A stretch of 64,000 nucleotides of DNA from Flavobacterium sp. 90 (GTDB lineage Bacteria > Bacteroidota > Bacteroidia > Flavobacteriales > Flavobacteriaceae), in contig NZ_SMGE01000001.1 in the NCBI RefSeq assembly GCF_004339525.1, forward strand, positions 4,216,001 through 4,280,000, read 5' to 3'. The notes beneath the pieces are model-generated. The model was given only the letters and a program-made list of their open reading frames with translations. It was not told where the DNA came from and searched no databases. Numbering within the stretch: the first letter of the stretch is position 1; each line of letters opens with the position of its first letter. Made by a program: the position numbers and the translations under genes. This document shows positions 45,397-53,721 of this stretch, one piece after another.

Positions 45397-45948
45397 TTAA
45401 TTTTCAGAAGGATTGTTTACGATTGTATGAACAATAGTGCTCGCTGTGTAATTACTACAATTTGTAGATGTCGCATTTATTTGGGTACAATTCCATTTGT
45501 TGTATGCAGTTCCTTGAGGGACCGATAAATGAAGTGAGAAAGTAGCTGTTTGATGAGATGAAACAGTGATAGAAGTAATCGGTACAGCACTATTGTCCAG
45601 AAAACTGCCAATTAAGTTAACATTTTGAGAAGTACTTGTTTGATCATTGTTCGCACAATTACCATTTATATTCAGCGCACTCAGGTTATAAACATCAGTC
45701 GAATTTCCTTCATTGGTAATAACCAGCGTAAAATAAGCGCCATCAGTACCAGCGTTGCTGTAGTTTCGGTCTTTCTCGACACCCAGAGTTGCGTTACACG
45801 AACCAGATTGGGCAAACGAAAGAGTTGTTAGTAAACAAAACAGTATAGAAAAAATGTTTTTTTGAAAGATATTTTTTTTAAACGAAAAAATAAACTTACA
45901 ATTGGTTACAAATTTTACTGCCTTTTCAAGAGTAGATTTAGTTCTCAT
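45397..45948 (-). CDS. Small secreted protein preceding the adhesin, 183 aa
   Basis: Unusually long N-terminal region of about 30 polar and basic residues, then a hydrophobic core (IFSILFCLLTTLSFAQ) ending in a likely cleavage site before SGSC. The mature 135 residues are beta-rich with about six cysteines and resemble an extracellular Ig-like or CARDB/NEW3-type domain (AYFTLVITNEGNSTDVYNLS; TATFSLHLSVPQGTAY). No T9SS sorting domain is present, so it is probably periplasmic or released by another route. It lies 50 bp upstream of the adhesin start on the same strand and probably heads its operon. The function is unknown. Confidence 0.72.
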   Translation of the reverse strand: MRTKSTLEKAVKFVTNCKFIFSFKKNIFQKNIFSILFCLLTTLSFAQSGSCNATLGVEKDRNYSNAGTDGAYFTLVITNEGNSTDVYNLSALNINGNCANNDQTSTSQNVNLIGSFLDNSAVPITSITVSSHQTATFSLHLSVPQGTAYNKWNCTQINATSTNCSNYTASTIVHTIVNNPSEN

Positions 45949-46445
45949 AACTTAAGATTTAGTTTTGTTGTATTTGCGAAAAATTAACAGAATCAAAGTT
46001 ATATAGTCTATTTAATTTTGATTTTTTTTGTCTGTAACTAACCTAAAAACTCGTTGAAATGTTCTTTTTTTGTTAAATTATACCTCCAAAAAGTAATTTT
46101 TGTGTCTTTTTTTTGAAAAAAAATTAGTGACTTTTTTTCAATTTTTCATGAAAAAGAGGTTTTTTGTAATGCTTTAAAATGCTAATAATCAATTATTTAG
46201 TTAATTTTTTGGTAATATGCATAATATCGACGAAGTGTTTGTTTTAACAGATGAAGTACACTTTTTGTTAAAATTTGTAAGTAGAAAAATTGGATTGTTA
46301 AAATTTTGAGAATTTCATATTCTTGTTAAAATTTATATATAATGTTAACAGAAATAAAAAAAGAAGGAGTATTAGAATTTCTTTTGTAAATTAGAACTTG
46401 AATAAAGATTTACCTCTTTAATGGAGATCTCTAAACCTTCGGCTT
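45949..46445. other. Divergent intergenic region, 497 bp
   Basis: No gene seen. The region is extremely AT-rich, with T8/A8 inverted runs near 46105-46150. It must hold promoters for the minus-strand adhesin operon and the plus-strand sixA-ppk1-ppx genes. The best -7 match is TAACTTTG on the minus strand at 45994-46001, about 46 bp before the 183-aa gene. No exact plus-strand match was found. Confidence 0.5.
45994..46001 (-). promoter_or_regulatory. Candidate -7 element TAACTTTG for the adhesin operon
   Basis: Read on the minus strand, TAACTTTG matches TAnnTTTG exactly and would give a leader of about 40 nt for the first gene of the adhesin operon. A TTTG -33 box is not present at 19-20 bp, so this is a partial match. 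Confidence 0.4.
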
Positions 46446-46931
46446 ATGAAAAATTTAATTTTAATACGGCATGCAAAATCCAGCTGGGAAGCTCCTTTAA
46501 AAGATTTTGACAGACCTTTAATGAAAAAAGGTATTTTAGATGCTCATGATGTATCAGCAATTATTTCGAAATTTCTGCCAAAGACCTATATTATATGGAG
46601 TAGTACTGCCGCTCGTGCCACGGAAACAGCTCTTATTTTTGCTCAAAATATTTCATACCCTATTGAAAGTATCGTTTATAAAGACGACCTTTATACCTTT
46701 GATGAGAGACAACTCGAGAAAGTTATCAAATCATGTGATAATAGTTTTGATAGCGTTATTCTTTTTGGACATAACGAGGCTATTACAAATTTTGTTAATA
46801 AATTTGGAGATGTTTTTATCGAAAATGTTCCTACGTCAGGTTTCGTATCATTACGATTTGATTCAGAAAGTTGGGACACTATTAATAAAGGCAAAACTCA
46901 TAAAACAATTTTCCCCAAAGATTTAAAATAA
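46446..46931 (+). CDS. SixA-like histidine phosphatase
   Basis: A 161-aa member of the histidine phosphatase superfamily. The catalytic RHA motif is at the N-terminus (LILIRHAKSSW, His9) and the second histidine is in FGHNEAITNF. ARATETALIF is the typical second Arg/Glu region. The short build matches SixA, a phosphohistidine phosphatase, rather than phosphoglycerate mutase. It sits 6 bp ahead of ppk1, so the two are likely co-transcribed. PPK1 acts through a phosphohistidine intermediate, so a functional link is tempting but unproven. Confidence 0.88.
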   Translation: MKNLILIRHAKSSWEAPLKDFDRPLMKKGILDAHDVSAIISKFLPKTYIIWSSTAARATETALIFAQNISYPIESIVYKDDLYTFDERQLEKVIKSCDNSFDSVILFGHNEAITNFVNKFGDVFIENVPTSGFVSLRFDSESWDTINKGKTHKTIFPKDLK

Positions 46932-46937
46932 ATACCA

Positions 46938-49019
46938 GTGTACGAACAGAAATATATCGATAGAGAAAAAAGTTGGTTAGCGTTTAATGCAAGAGTTCTT
47001 CAGGAAGCTGCGGATAATACAGTTCCACTTTTAGACAGGTTGCGTTTTGTTGGAATTTTTTCCAATAATTTAGATGAATTTTTTAGAGTTCGTTATGCTG
47101 CAATTCGACGGTTGAGTCTCTCCGGAATTTCTGGCGAAAAATATTTAGGCGGAGTTTCTGCCCACCAATTAATTAAGGATATTACCGAAATTGTAATTCA
47201 GCAACAATCAGAAAGTTTACGTATTCTTAGTAATATTGAAGCTGAGCTTGAAGCTGAAAATATCTTTGTTATAAACGAAGATCAGATTACAAAATATCAG
47301 GAAGCTTACCTAAAAGACTTTTTTGTTCAAAAATTAAGTCCCGAATTAGTAACTATTATCCTGAATGATTTAGCCGAATTTCCGGTTCTTAAAGATACAT
47401 TAGGTTATCTGGCAGTTCGTCTGGAAATGAATTTAAATGATGAAATTCGATACGCCGTTATCGAAATTCCTAAAACAATAAACAGGTTTGTTGTCCTGCC
47501 ATCAAACGATGAAAAACAATATGTTATCCTTATAGACGATGTAATACGTTATAATTTGGGTAATATTTTCAATATTTTCGATTATAAAAGTGTTTCCGCA
47601 CACATGATCAAAATCACGAGAGATGCACAATTAGATATTGATAGTGATTTGAGTAAGAGTATGTTGGAGAAAATTGCAACATCCGTAAAAGATAGAAGAA
47701 TAGGAGAACCTGTTCGTTTTATTTACGACAATTTAATAGAAGAAGATACGCTACATTTTTTCTTAGATAAAATGAAAATTGTAGAAACAGATAGTATAAT
47801 TCCCGGCGGAAGATATCACAATCGCCGTGATTATATGAGTTTTCCAAATTTAGGAAGATACGATTTACTTTATAAACCAAATGAACCACTGCCAATTCCG
47901 GGGTTAAGTTTGGGCGGAAGTATTTTAGAGAAAATCAGTAAAAAAGATTATTTATTACACGCTCCATATCAGTCATTTTCATATTTGACAAAGTTTTTGC
48001 GTGAAGCCGCTTTAGATCCAAAAGTTACAAGTATAAAAATTACATTGTATCGTTTGGCAAAGAATTCGCAAATCATCAGTTCTTTGATTAATGCTGCTAA
48101 AAATGGTAAAAAAGTAACCGTACAAATCGAACTTCAGGCGCGTTTTGATGAAGCTACAAATATCTCCTACGCAGAGCAAATGCAAACCGAAGGAATCGAT
48201 CTTATCTTTGGAATAAAAGGATTAAAAGTACACAGTAAAATATGTGTAATAGAACGCGTTGAAGAAGGAAAAACTCGTCGTTACGGATTTATTTCGACAG
48301 GAAACTTTAACGAATCAACAGCGAAGATATATACAGATGTTACGGTTCTTACCTGTCATCAGGGAATTTTGAAAGACATTTCTAAAATATTCGAATTTTT
48401 CGATATCAACTATAGAGTGCACAGATACAAACATTTAATAGTATCGCCACATTATACAAGAACAAAATTTATTAAATTAATAGATCGTGAAATTCTGCAC
48501 GCATTAGCTGGTAGAAAAACACATATTAAATTAAAAATGAATAGTTTATCAGATTTTAAAATGATCGATAAATTATATGAAGCGAGTAACGCCGGAGTAA
48601 AAATCCAGCTTCAGGTAAGAGGAATTTGTTCTTTAATTCCTGGAATTCCGGGAATGAGCGAAAACATTGAAGCCATAAGTATCGTAGATAACTATCTGGA
48701 ACATTCAAGAGTTTACATTTTTGGAAATGCCGGTTTGACAGAAGTTTACATTTCGTCAGCCGATTTCATGACCAGAAATTTAGACGGTAGAGTTGAGGTA
48801 ACATGCCCGATTTATGACCTTGAAATTAAAAAAGAATTAATTGATAATTTCAATATAGCATGGAAAGGGAATGTAAAAGTGAGATATCATTCCTATAAAT
48901 TAGATAATAAATACAAGCCACGTAATCATCATGCCCCATTTAGAGCACAGCTTGAAACCTACAAGTATTATCAGAATAAAATTGATGTAATCGCAGAGGA
49001 AGTACAGCGTACAAATTAA
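46938..49019 (+). CDS. ppk1: Polyphosphate kinase 1
   Basis: A 693-aa enzyme that reversibly builds polyphosphate from ATP. It begins with GTG at 46938; the N-terminus YEQKYIDREKSWLAFNARVL is the PPK1 N-domain start, so the GTG is credible. The two active-site histidines are His432 (KVHSKICVIE) and His589 (EHSRVYIFGN), in line with E. coli His435 and His592. Substrate-binding Arg residues are in LYRLAKNS and ARFDEATN. It lies between the SixA-like gene and ppx, so synthesis and breakdown enzymes share an operon. Confidence 0.96.
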   Translation: MYEQKYIDREKSWLAFNARVLQEAADNTVPLLDRLRFVGIFSNNLDEFFRVRYAAIRRLSLSGISGEKYLGGVSAHQLIKDITEIVIQQQSESLRILSNIEAELEAENIFVINEDQITKYQEAYLKDFFVQKLSPELVTIILNDLAEFPVLKDTLGYLAVRLEMNLNDEIRYAVIEIPKTINRFVVLPSNDEKQYVILIDDVIRYNLGNIFNIFDYKSVSAHMIKITRDAQLDIDSDLSKSMLEKIATSVKDRRIGEPVRFIYDNLIEEDTLHFFLDKMKIVETDSIIPGGRYHNRRDYMSFPNLGRYDLLYKPNEPLPIPGLSLGGSILEKISKKDYLLHAPYQSFSYLTKFLREAALDPKVTSIKITLYRLAKNSQIISSLINAAKNGKKVTVQIELQARFDEATNISYAEQMQTEGIDLIFGIKGLKVHSKICVIERVEEGKTRRYGFISTGNFNESTAKIYTDVTVLTCHQGILKDISKIFEFFDINYRVHRYKHLIVSPHYTRTKFIKLIDREILHALAGRKTHIKLKMNSLSDFKMIDKLYEASNAGVKIQLQVRGICSLIPGIPGMSENIEAISIVDNYLEHSRVYIFGNAGLTEVYISSADFMTRNLDGRVEVTCPIYDLEIKKELIDNFNIAWKGNVKVRYHSYKLDNKYKPRNHHAPFRAQLETYKYYQNKIDVIAEEVQRTN

Positions 49020-49049
49020 ATAATTAAAATTTCAAATCATAAAGTGAGC

Positions 49050-49940
49050 ATGATTAATATAAGGAAATATGCAGCAATAGATATTGGTTCAAATGCCATG
49101 AGGTTACTAATATCGAATGTTGTAGAGCAAGATGGCAAAGAACCACAATTTAATAAAAGTTCGCTTGTTCGTGTGCCAATTCGTTTGGGACAAGATGCCT
49201 TTACAGTAGGAGAAATTTCAGAAGAAAATATAGATCGAATGGTTGATGCTATGAAAGCATTTAACCTTTTGATGAAAGTACATAAAGTAGAGCGTTATAT
49301 GGCGTTTGCAACTTCGGCAATGCGCGAAGCATATAATGCAAAAGAAGTTGTTGCTTTGATTAAGAAAAAAGCCGACATTAAAATCGAAATTATCGATGGT
49401 AAAAAAGAAGCGGCAATTATCGCTTCAACAGATTTACATCATTTATTAAAATCAGACGAAACTTATCTGTTTGTAGATGTTGGTGGCGGAAGTACAGAGT
49501 TTACATTGTTCTCTGATGGAAAAATGATCAACTCAAGATCTTTCAAAGCCGGAACAGTTCGTTTATTAAATAATATGGTTCACGATTCTGTTTGGGATGA
49601 AATCGAAAAATGGATTAAAGTCAATACAGCAGATTATGAAGAAGTAACCTTGATTGGTTCCGGTGGAAACATTAATAAATTGTTTAAAATGTCCGGAAAA
49701 CAACAAGAAAAACCGCTTTCATACATTTATATCAATTCACAATATGCATTCCTGAATTCGTTGACTTATGAACAAAGAATTGCCGAATTAGGTTTGAATT
49801 CAGATCGTGCCGACGTAATTATTCACGCAACCAGAATTTATCTAAATGCAATGAAATGGAGTGGTGCACGTCAAATATTTGTTCCTAAAATAGGTCTCTC
49901 TGACGGAATCGTAAAAGCAATGTATTACGGTAAAATATAA
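49050..49940 (+). CDS. ppx: Ppx/GppA family exopolyphosphatase
   Basis: About 296 aa, with an actin-like ATPase fold of the Ppx/GppA family. Motifs are AAIDIGSNAMRLLI near the start, FATSAMREA, and VDVGGGSTEFTLF in the second half. It is the short form without the C-terminal HD-like domain of E. coli Ppx (513 aa). It hydrolyses terminal phosphate from polyphosphate or pppGpp; which one cannot be told from sequence. The ATG at 49050 is preferred to the GTG at 49044. It follows ppk1 by 30 bp. Confidence 0.92.
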   Translation: MINIRKYAAIDIGSNAMRLLISNVVEQDGKEPQFNKSSLVRVPIRLGQDAFTVGEISEENIDRMVDAMKAFNLLMKVHKVERYMAFATSAMREAYNAKEVVALIKKKADIKIEIIDGKKEAAIIASTDLHHLLKSDETYLFVDVGGGSTEFTLFSDGKMINSRSFKAGTVRLLNNMVHDSVWDEIEKWIKVNTADYEEVTLIGSGGNINKLFKMSGKQQEKPLSYIYINSQYAFLNSLTYEQRIAELGLNSDRADVIIHATRIYLNAMKWSGARQIFVPKIGLSDGIVKAMYYGKI

Positions 49941-49957
49941 TATATAAATATTTTTTA

Positions 49958-50043
49958 GCCACGAATTTCACGAATTTTCACGAATTAATTTTTTTAAGCT
50001 TTTATTGAAAAAAAATTAGTGCAAATTCGTGAAATTCGTTGCA
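49958..50043. repeat. Foldback repeat with GCCACGAATT arms
   Basis: GCCACGAATTTCACGAATTT at the left pairs with an inverse complement at about 50023-50043 (AAATTCGTGAAATTCGTTGC, one mismatch). A related element lies at 51867-51937 and a half copy near 60124-60150. A possible terminator for the polyphosphate operon, because part of a T-run lies within it. Confidence 0.65.
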
Positions 50044-50060
50044 AACTTTACTCTAACTAT

Positions 50061-50642
50061 ATGAATAAAACTAGACTTGAAGCTTTTAGTGATGGTGTTT
50101 TGGCTATTATAATCACCATAATGATTTTAGAAATAAAAGTGCCTCACGGAGTTGAGTTTGCAGATCTAAAACCGCTAATTCCTAAGTTTCTAAGTTATGT
50201 TTTAAGTTTTATTTACGTTGGAATTTACTGGAACAATCACCATTATTTACTTCATGGTCTTACCAAAATCAACGGAAAAATTCTTTGGGCAAATCTACAT
50301 TTACTTTTTTGGCTTTCCTTAATTCCTGTTGCAACTGGTTGGATGGGTGAACATAATTTTGAAAAAGCACCTTTAGCACTTTATGGAATTATTTTATTGG
50401 GATGCGCAGTGGCTTATATTGTTCTTCAGAAAATGGTTTTGGAAGCAGAAGGGAAAGACTCGCTTTTAAGAAAAGCTATTGGTGAAGATTTAAAAGGTAA
50501 AATCTCAACAGGTCTTAATATTGTTGGAATCGTTTCTTCATTTTATAATGAATGGATTTCTGGTGGTTGTTATGTTGTTGTGGCTTTAATATGGCTTGTG
50601 CCGGATAAAAGAATCGAAAGAGTTTTTGCATCAAAAGATTAA
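50061..50642 (+). CDS. TMEM175-like (DUF1211) potassium channel protein
   Basis: A 193-aa membrane protein. The ATG at 50061 is chosen because MNKTRLEAFSDGVLAI carries the family signature RxxxFSD (Arg5, Phe9-Asp11) in the first helix, while upstream codons run through a repeat. Six hydrophobic helices can be followed (about 9-28, 42-62, 72-92, 103-122, 145-165, 170-187). Bacterial TMEM175 proteins form tetrameric K+ channels with a selectivity filter made by conserved isoleucine or leucine in helix 1. It heads a small cluster with a Crp/Fnr regulator. Confidence 0.88.
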   Translation: MNKTRLEAFSDGVLAIIITIMILEIKVPHGVEFADLKPLIPKFLSYVLSFIYVGIYWNNHHYLLHGLTKINGKILWANLHLLFWLSLIPVATGWMGEHNFEKAPLALYGIILLGCAVAYIVLQKMVLEAEGKDSLLRKAIGEDLKGKISTGLNIVGIVSSFYNEWISGGCYVVVALIWLVPDKRIERVFASKD

Positions 50643-50662
50643 TTTATTCTGAATTATTTAAA

Positions 50663-51223
50663 ATGAAAACCGTTTTTCAATCGATTCAGATTTTGCCTCA
50701 GAAAGAATTAGAGCAGTTAGAAGATTTAATTACTTTTCGTACCCTTAAAAAAGGAGAACTTTTATTGAAAGAAAATCAGATTTGCAACGAAATCTATTTT
50801 ATTAAAAAAGGAATTTTAAGGTCTTATTTTTTCAATCATCAAGGAGACGAAATCACGAATTGTTTTGCTTTCGAAAATGAATTTATGGCTTCCTTTTCCA
50901 GTTTTATAACTCAAAATGTCGCCGAAGAAAATATTCAGGCTTTAGCCGAAACAGAATTGCAGGTTTTAAGTCGTGAAAGTTTAGAAAAGCTTTATAACTC
51001 AGGAATTCATTGGCAGGAAATTGGGCGTAAACTCACTGAAATGGAATATGTAACACTTCAGAAACGAATGATTTCTTTTCAGAAATTATCTGGAACACAA
51101 CGTTATGAAGAACTTTATCAGAATCATCAAAAATATCTTCAGTTGATTCCGCTTCAACATTTAGCATCTTATTTAGGTGTTACACCAAGGCATTTAAGCC
51201 GAATTCGAAAAGCGGTTTTATAG
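50663..51223 (+). CDS. Crp/Fnr-family transcriptional regulator
   Basis: A 186-aa regulator with an N-terminal cyclic-nucleotide-binding-like jelly roll (about 20-120, FRTLKKGELLLKENQICNEIYFIKKGILRSYF) and a C-terminal helix-turn-helix region (LASYLGVTPRHLSRIRKAVL at 167-186). It lacks the Arg/Ser phosphate-binding cassette of cAMP receptors and has no Fe-S cysteines, so the ligand is unknown. It lies 20 bp after the TMEM175-like gene and 56 bp before an oxidoreductase gene, which may be its target. Confidence 0.88.
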   Translation: MKTVFQSIQILPQKELEQLEDLITFRTLKKGELLLKENQICNEIYFIKKGILRSYFFNHQGDEITNCFAFENEFMASFSSFITQNVAEENIQALAETELQVLSRESLEKLYNSGIHWQEIGRKLTEMEYVTLQKRMISFQKLSGTQRYEELYQNHQKYLQLIPLQHLASYLGVTPRHLSRIRKAVL

Positions 51224-51279
51224 GACATTTGTCTAGTAATGATTTTCATTGGAACATTATTTTTGTTAAAAAGAAACAC

Positions 51280-51858
51280 ATGAAAAAAATACTGATCATT
51301 AATGGTCATCCAAATCCATCAAGTTTTAATTTTGGAATAGCCGAATCTTACTTAAAAGGCGCAATTGCTTCCGGATCAGAAGTAGATACAATTACAATTG
51401 CCAATTTAAAATTTAATCCAAATCTACAATTTGGTTATCAAAAGCGAACAGAATTGGAGCCTGATTTAATAGAATCCTGGCAGAAAATTAAAAAAGCAGA
51501 TCATTTGGTTTGGATTCATCCCATTTGGTGGGGCGGACTTCCGGCAATAACAAAAGGATTTATTGATCGATTGTTTTTACCAGGAATGGCGTTTGAGCAC
51601 CGGGAAAATTCTGTTTGGTGGGATAAATTGCTCAAAGGAAAAACAGCTCATATTATTACAACATTAGATCAGCCAAGTTGGTATTATAAATTGGTTTATG
51701 GAAATCCAAGTGTAAATCAATTAAAGAAGACTGTTTTAGAATTCTGTGGCGTAAAACCCGTAAAAGTGAGTTACATTGGGATCATAAAAACTTCTGATGA
51801 TTTTCAAAAAGAAAAGTGGTTACAGAAAGTCTACGATTTCGGACTGAAAAATAAGTAA
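51280..51858 (+). CDS. Flavodoxin-fold NAD(P)H oxidoreductase
   Basis: A 192-aa protein of the NQO/MdaB-type quinone reductase family. The ATG at 51280 (MKKILIINGHPNPSSFNFG) opens the FMN/FAD-binding fold; the frame extends upstream to 51229 but adds an unlikely leader. Signature pieces are IINGHPNPSSFN, WIHPIWWGGLPAITKGFIDR and GKTAHIITTLDQPSWYY. Such enzymes reduce quinones or electrophiles in two-electron steps. It follows the Crp/Fnr gene in a pattern often used for electrophile or redox stress response, though this is inferred. Confidence 0.9.
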   Translation: MKKILIINGHPNPSSFNFGIAESYLKGAIASGSEVDTITIANLKFNPNLQFGYQKRTELEPDLIESWQKIKKADHLVWIHPIWWGGLPAITKGFIDRLFLPGMAFEHRENSVWWDKLLKGKTAHIITTLDQPSWYYKLVYGNPSVNQLKKTVLEFCGVKPVKVSYIGIIKTSDDFQKEKWLQKVYDFGLKNK

Positions 51859-51866
51859 AAAAGTTT

Positions 51867-51937
51867 GCCACGAATTCCACGAATTTCCACTAATTCTTAA
51901 TGTTTAGTATGCAAAACAAATTCGTGAAATTCGTGGC
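51867..51937. repeat. Foldback repeat between convergent genes
   Basis: GCCACGAATT (51867-51876) and AATTCGTGGC (51928-51937) are perfect inverse complements. It is the same family as 49958-50043. It lies between the plus-strand oxidoreductase and the minus-strand end of dnaX, where it may act as a terminator in either direction. Confidence 0.65.
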
Positions 51938-51964
51938 AAAAAAATATTCGTGAAAAAAAATATC

Positions 51965-52640
51965 TTAAGAAGTCAAATCCAATCCAAATGTAGAACGTAA
52001 AAGATCAAGATTTGGGTTGATTTCCATCAAACGATTGTATCGATCCTGATCATTCAAACTACGTTTAATCTCGATAGTTTCATTTACATTAACTTCAATA
52101 GTAATATCATGATTGTGTAAATGCCCTTTTAAGTGTCCTAAAAGACCATGAATTTGTGATTCGAAATCTAATTTAGAACCTTCGTTTGGTAATTCAAAAG
52201 TAATGACAGTTCCGTTTAAAGTTGGATCGTTAATTAATAATAACGATTCCATAATTTTATGTCCTTTATCCCCCAAACGCTGCGCATACTTATTCCATTG
52301 AACCAACATTTCAGTCTGAGTAAATTCTTCCGTAGGCATTACAGAAGTTGGTTTTACGTAAGTCATGCTGGCTGCTTCCAATTCTTTTTTCTTGCGAATA
52401 CTTGATAATGAAAAAGCCGAAATTTTTGGTTCGTTACTGGTTTCCTGTTTTGGAGCAACAGGAGCTTCTTGTTTTGTCGGAGTTTGAGTTTCTGTTGGAC
52501 TTACTGCATTTTCAACTTTTGAAGTTGGATTTACAGTTTCGGCACTTTCGACTTTGGACTTTGGATTTTGGACTTCAACTATAGAGTAGCTTCCATTTTT
52601 ATAATAAGTAGGCGGAATTATGAATTGCTCAACTTTTTTT
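51965..52640 (-). CDS. dnaX: dnaX tau-specific extension, reached by -1 frameshift
   Basis: This is the -1-frame part downstream of the A10 run. After the run it reads KKKVEQFIIPPTYYKNG with no stop, then a Pro/Thr/Lys-rich linker (NPTSKVENAVSPTETQTP) and a C-terminal domain (MTYVKPTSVMPTEEFTQTEMLVQWNKYAQRL…DLLRSTFGLDLTS). The last ~140 residues are like the tau C-terminal region that meets the polymerase. Joined to frame 0 by one -1 shift the product is 579 aa (53703 to 51965), a usual tau size. There is no good start codon for the extension alone. Confidence 0.75.
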
Positions 52641-53703
52641 TTTCTCCATCAAAATTGATAGAGGCCAATTGCATCAAACATAATTCGACCAAAAGGCGTT
52701 GGTTTTGGCTTAATTTATACTTTAAATCACAGTCATTTGCAATGTCAATTCCTTTTAGTAAAAAATCCTGAGAACATTTCTGTGCCTGAACGCCATACAT
52801 TTGTTGAGCTTGTTCTCCAACTTCAAGTAAAGTTATTGTAGCGGGAGTTTTACTCACTAATAAATCTCTGAAATGCGAAGCTAAACCAGCAATAAAATGA
52901 TGTCCGTCAAAACCTTTTGCAAGAATATCATTGTAAGCTAATAAAAGATCCGGAATCTTACTTTCTAAAAGTAAATCTGTAATCGTAATATAAGTTTCGT
53001 AATCTAAAACGTTTAGGTTTTCGGTTACAGCCTGACGCGTTAAATTAGTTCCGCAATACGAAACAACACGGTCAAAAATAGATAAAGCGTCACGCATTGC
53101 ACCATCAGCTTTTTGAGCAATAATGTGCAAAGCATCGTCTTCAAAATTGATTCCCTGACTTGTAGCAACTTCTGCCAAATGTTCTTTAGCATCTTTTACG
53201 GTAATTCTTTTGAAATCAAATATCTGACAACGAGATAAAATCGTTGGAATAATTTTGTGTTTCTCTGTTGTTGCTAAAATAAAAATAGCATGTTTTGGTG
53301 GTTCTTCTAATGTTTTCAGGAAAGCATTAAAAGCGGCCGAAGACAACATATGAACCTCGTCAATGATATAAACTTTGTATTGTCCGGTTTGTGGCGGGAT
53401 TCGAACCTGATCAATCAGATTACGAATATCATCAACCGAGTTGTTTGAAGCAGCATCTAACTCAAAAACGTTAAAAGCAAAATCTTCATTAGGATCATCA
53501 TATCCGGGCTGGTTTATTTTACGAGCCAAAATACGCGCGCAAGTTGTTTTACCAACTCCACGAGGCCCTGTAAATAAAAGGGCAGAAGCAAGGTGATTAC
53601 TGTCAATAGCATTCAACAAAGTGTTGGTAATGGCTTTCTGACCTACAACATCCTTAAAGGTCTGTGGGCGATATTTACGAGCCGATACTACAAATTGTTC
53701 CAT
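52618..53703 (-). CDS. dnaX: DNA polymerase III gamma subunit (dnaX frame 0), 361 aa
   Basis: Clamp-loader ATPase subunit. The ATG at 53703 (MEQFVVSARKYRPQTF) is the family start and lies about 13 nt after the predicted transcript start; the frame runs back to 53745. Walker A is GPRGVGKTT (46-54), Walker B is VYIIDEVHML, and the SRC motif is ILSRCQIF. The usual zinc module (four Cys after Walker A) is missing: the stretch reads ARKINQPGYDDPNEDFAFNV. Frame 0 ends four codons after the run of ten A's at 52634-52643, giving a gamma-like short form. A -1 slip at A AAA AAG, which is in phase here, opens the tau extension. Confidence 0.9.
   Translation of the reverse strand: MEQFVVSARKYRPQTFKDVVGQKAITNTLLNAIDSNHLASALLFTGPRGVGKTTCARILARKINQPGYDDPNEDFAFNVFELDAASNNSVDDIRNLIDQVRIPPQTGQYKVYIIDEVHMLSSAAFNAFLKTLEEPPKHAIFILATTEKHKIIPTILSRCQIFDFKRITVKDAKEHLAEVATSQGINFEDDALHIIAQKADGAMRDALSIFDRVVSYCGTNLTRQAVTENLNVLDYETYITITDLLLESKIPDLLLAYNDILAKGFDGHHFIAGLASHFRDLLVSKTPATITLLEVGEQAQQMYGVQAQKCSQDFLLKGIDIANDCDLKYKLSQNQRLLVELCLMQLASINFDGEKKKLSNS
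52634..52643 (-). promoter_or_regulatory. A10 slippery run in dnaX (frameshift or slippage site)
   Basis: On the minus strand, GGA GAA AAA AAA AAG TTG holds ten A's in a row and, in frame 0, the heptamer A AAA AAG, the same one used in E. coli dnaX. A stop (TAA) follows four codons later in frame 0, whereas -1 stays open for about 217 codons. Ribosomal -1 frameshifting or RNA polymerase slippage on A10 are both plausible. No strong downstream stem-loop is evident. Confidence 0.7.
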
Positions 53704-53721
53704 ATTCTTTTTATTCGATAG

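Noticed and set aside
46540..46926. 128-codon plus-strand frame
   Set aside because: Out-of-frame shadow inside the SixA-like phosphatase gene, which has the catalytic motifs.
52348..52771. Plus-strand frames opposite dnaX
   Set aside because: They are antisense to the tau linker and the A10 region; the minus strand has clear DnaX homology.
51965..53703. dnaX as a pseudogene
   Set aside because: The break is at an in-phase A AAA AAG slippery site in an A10 run, both parts are intact and the gene is essential in bacteria. A sequencing error remains possible.
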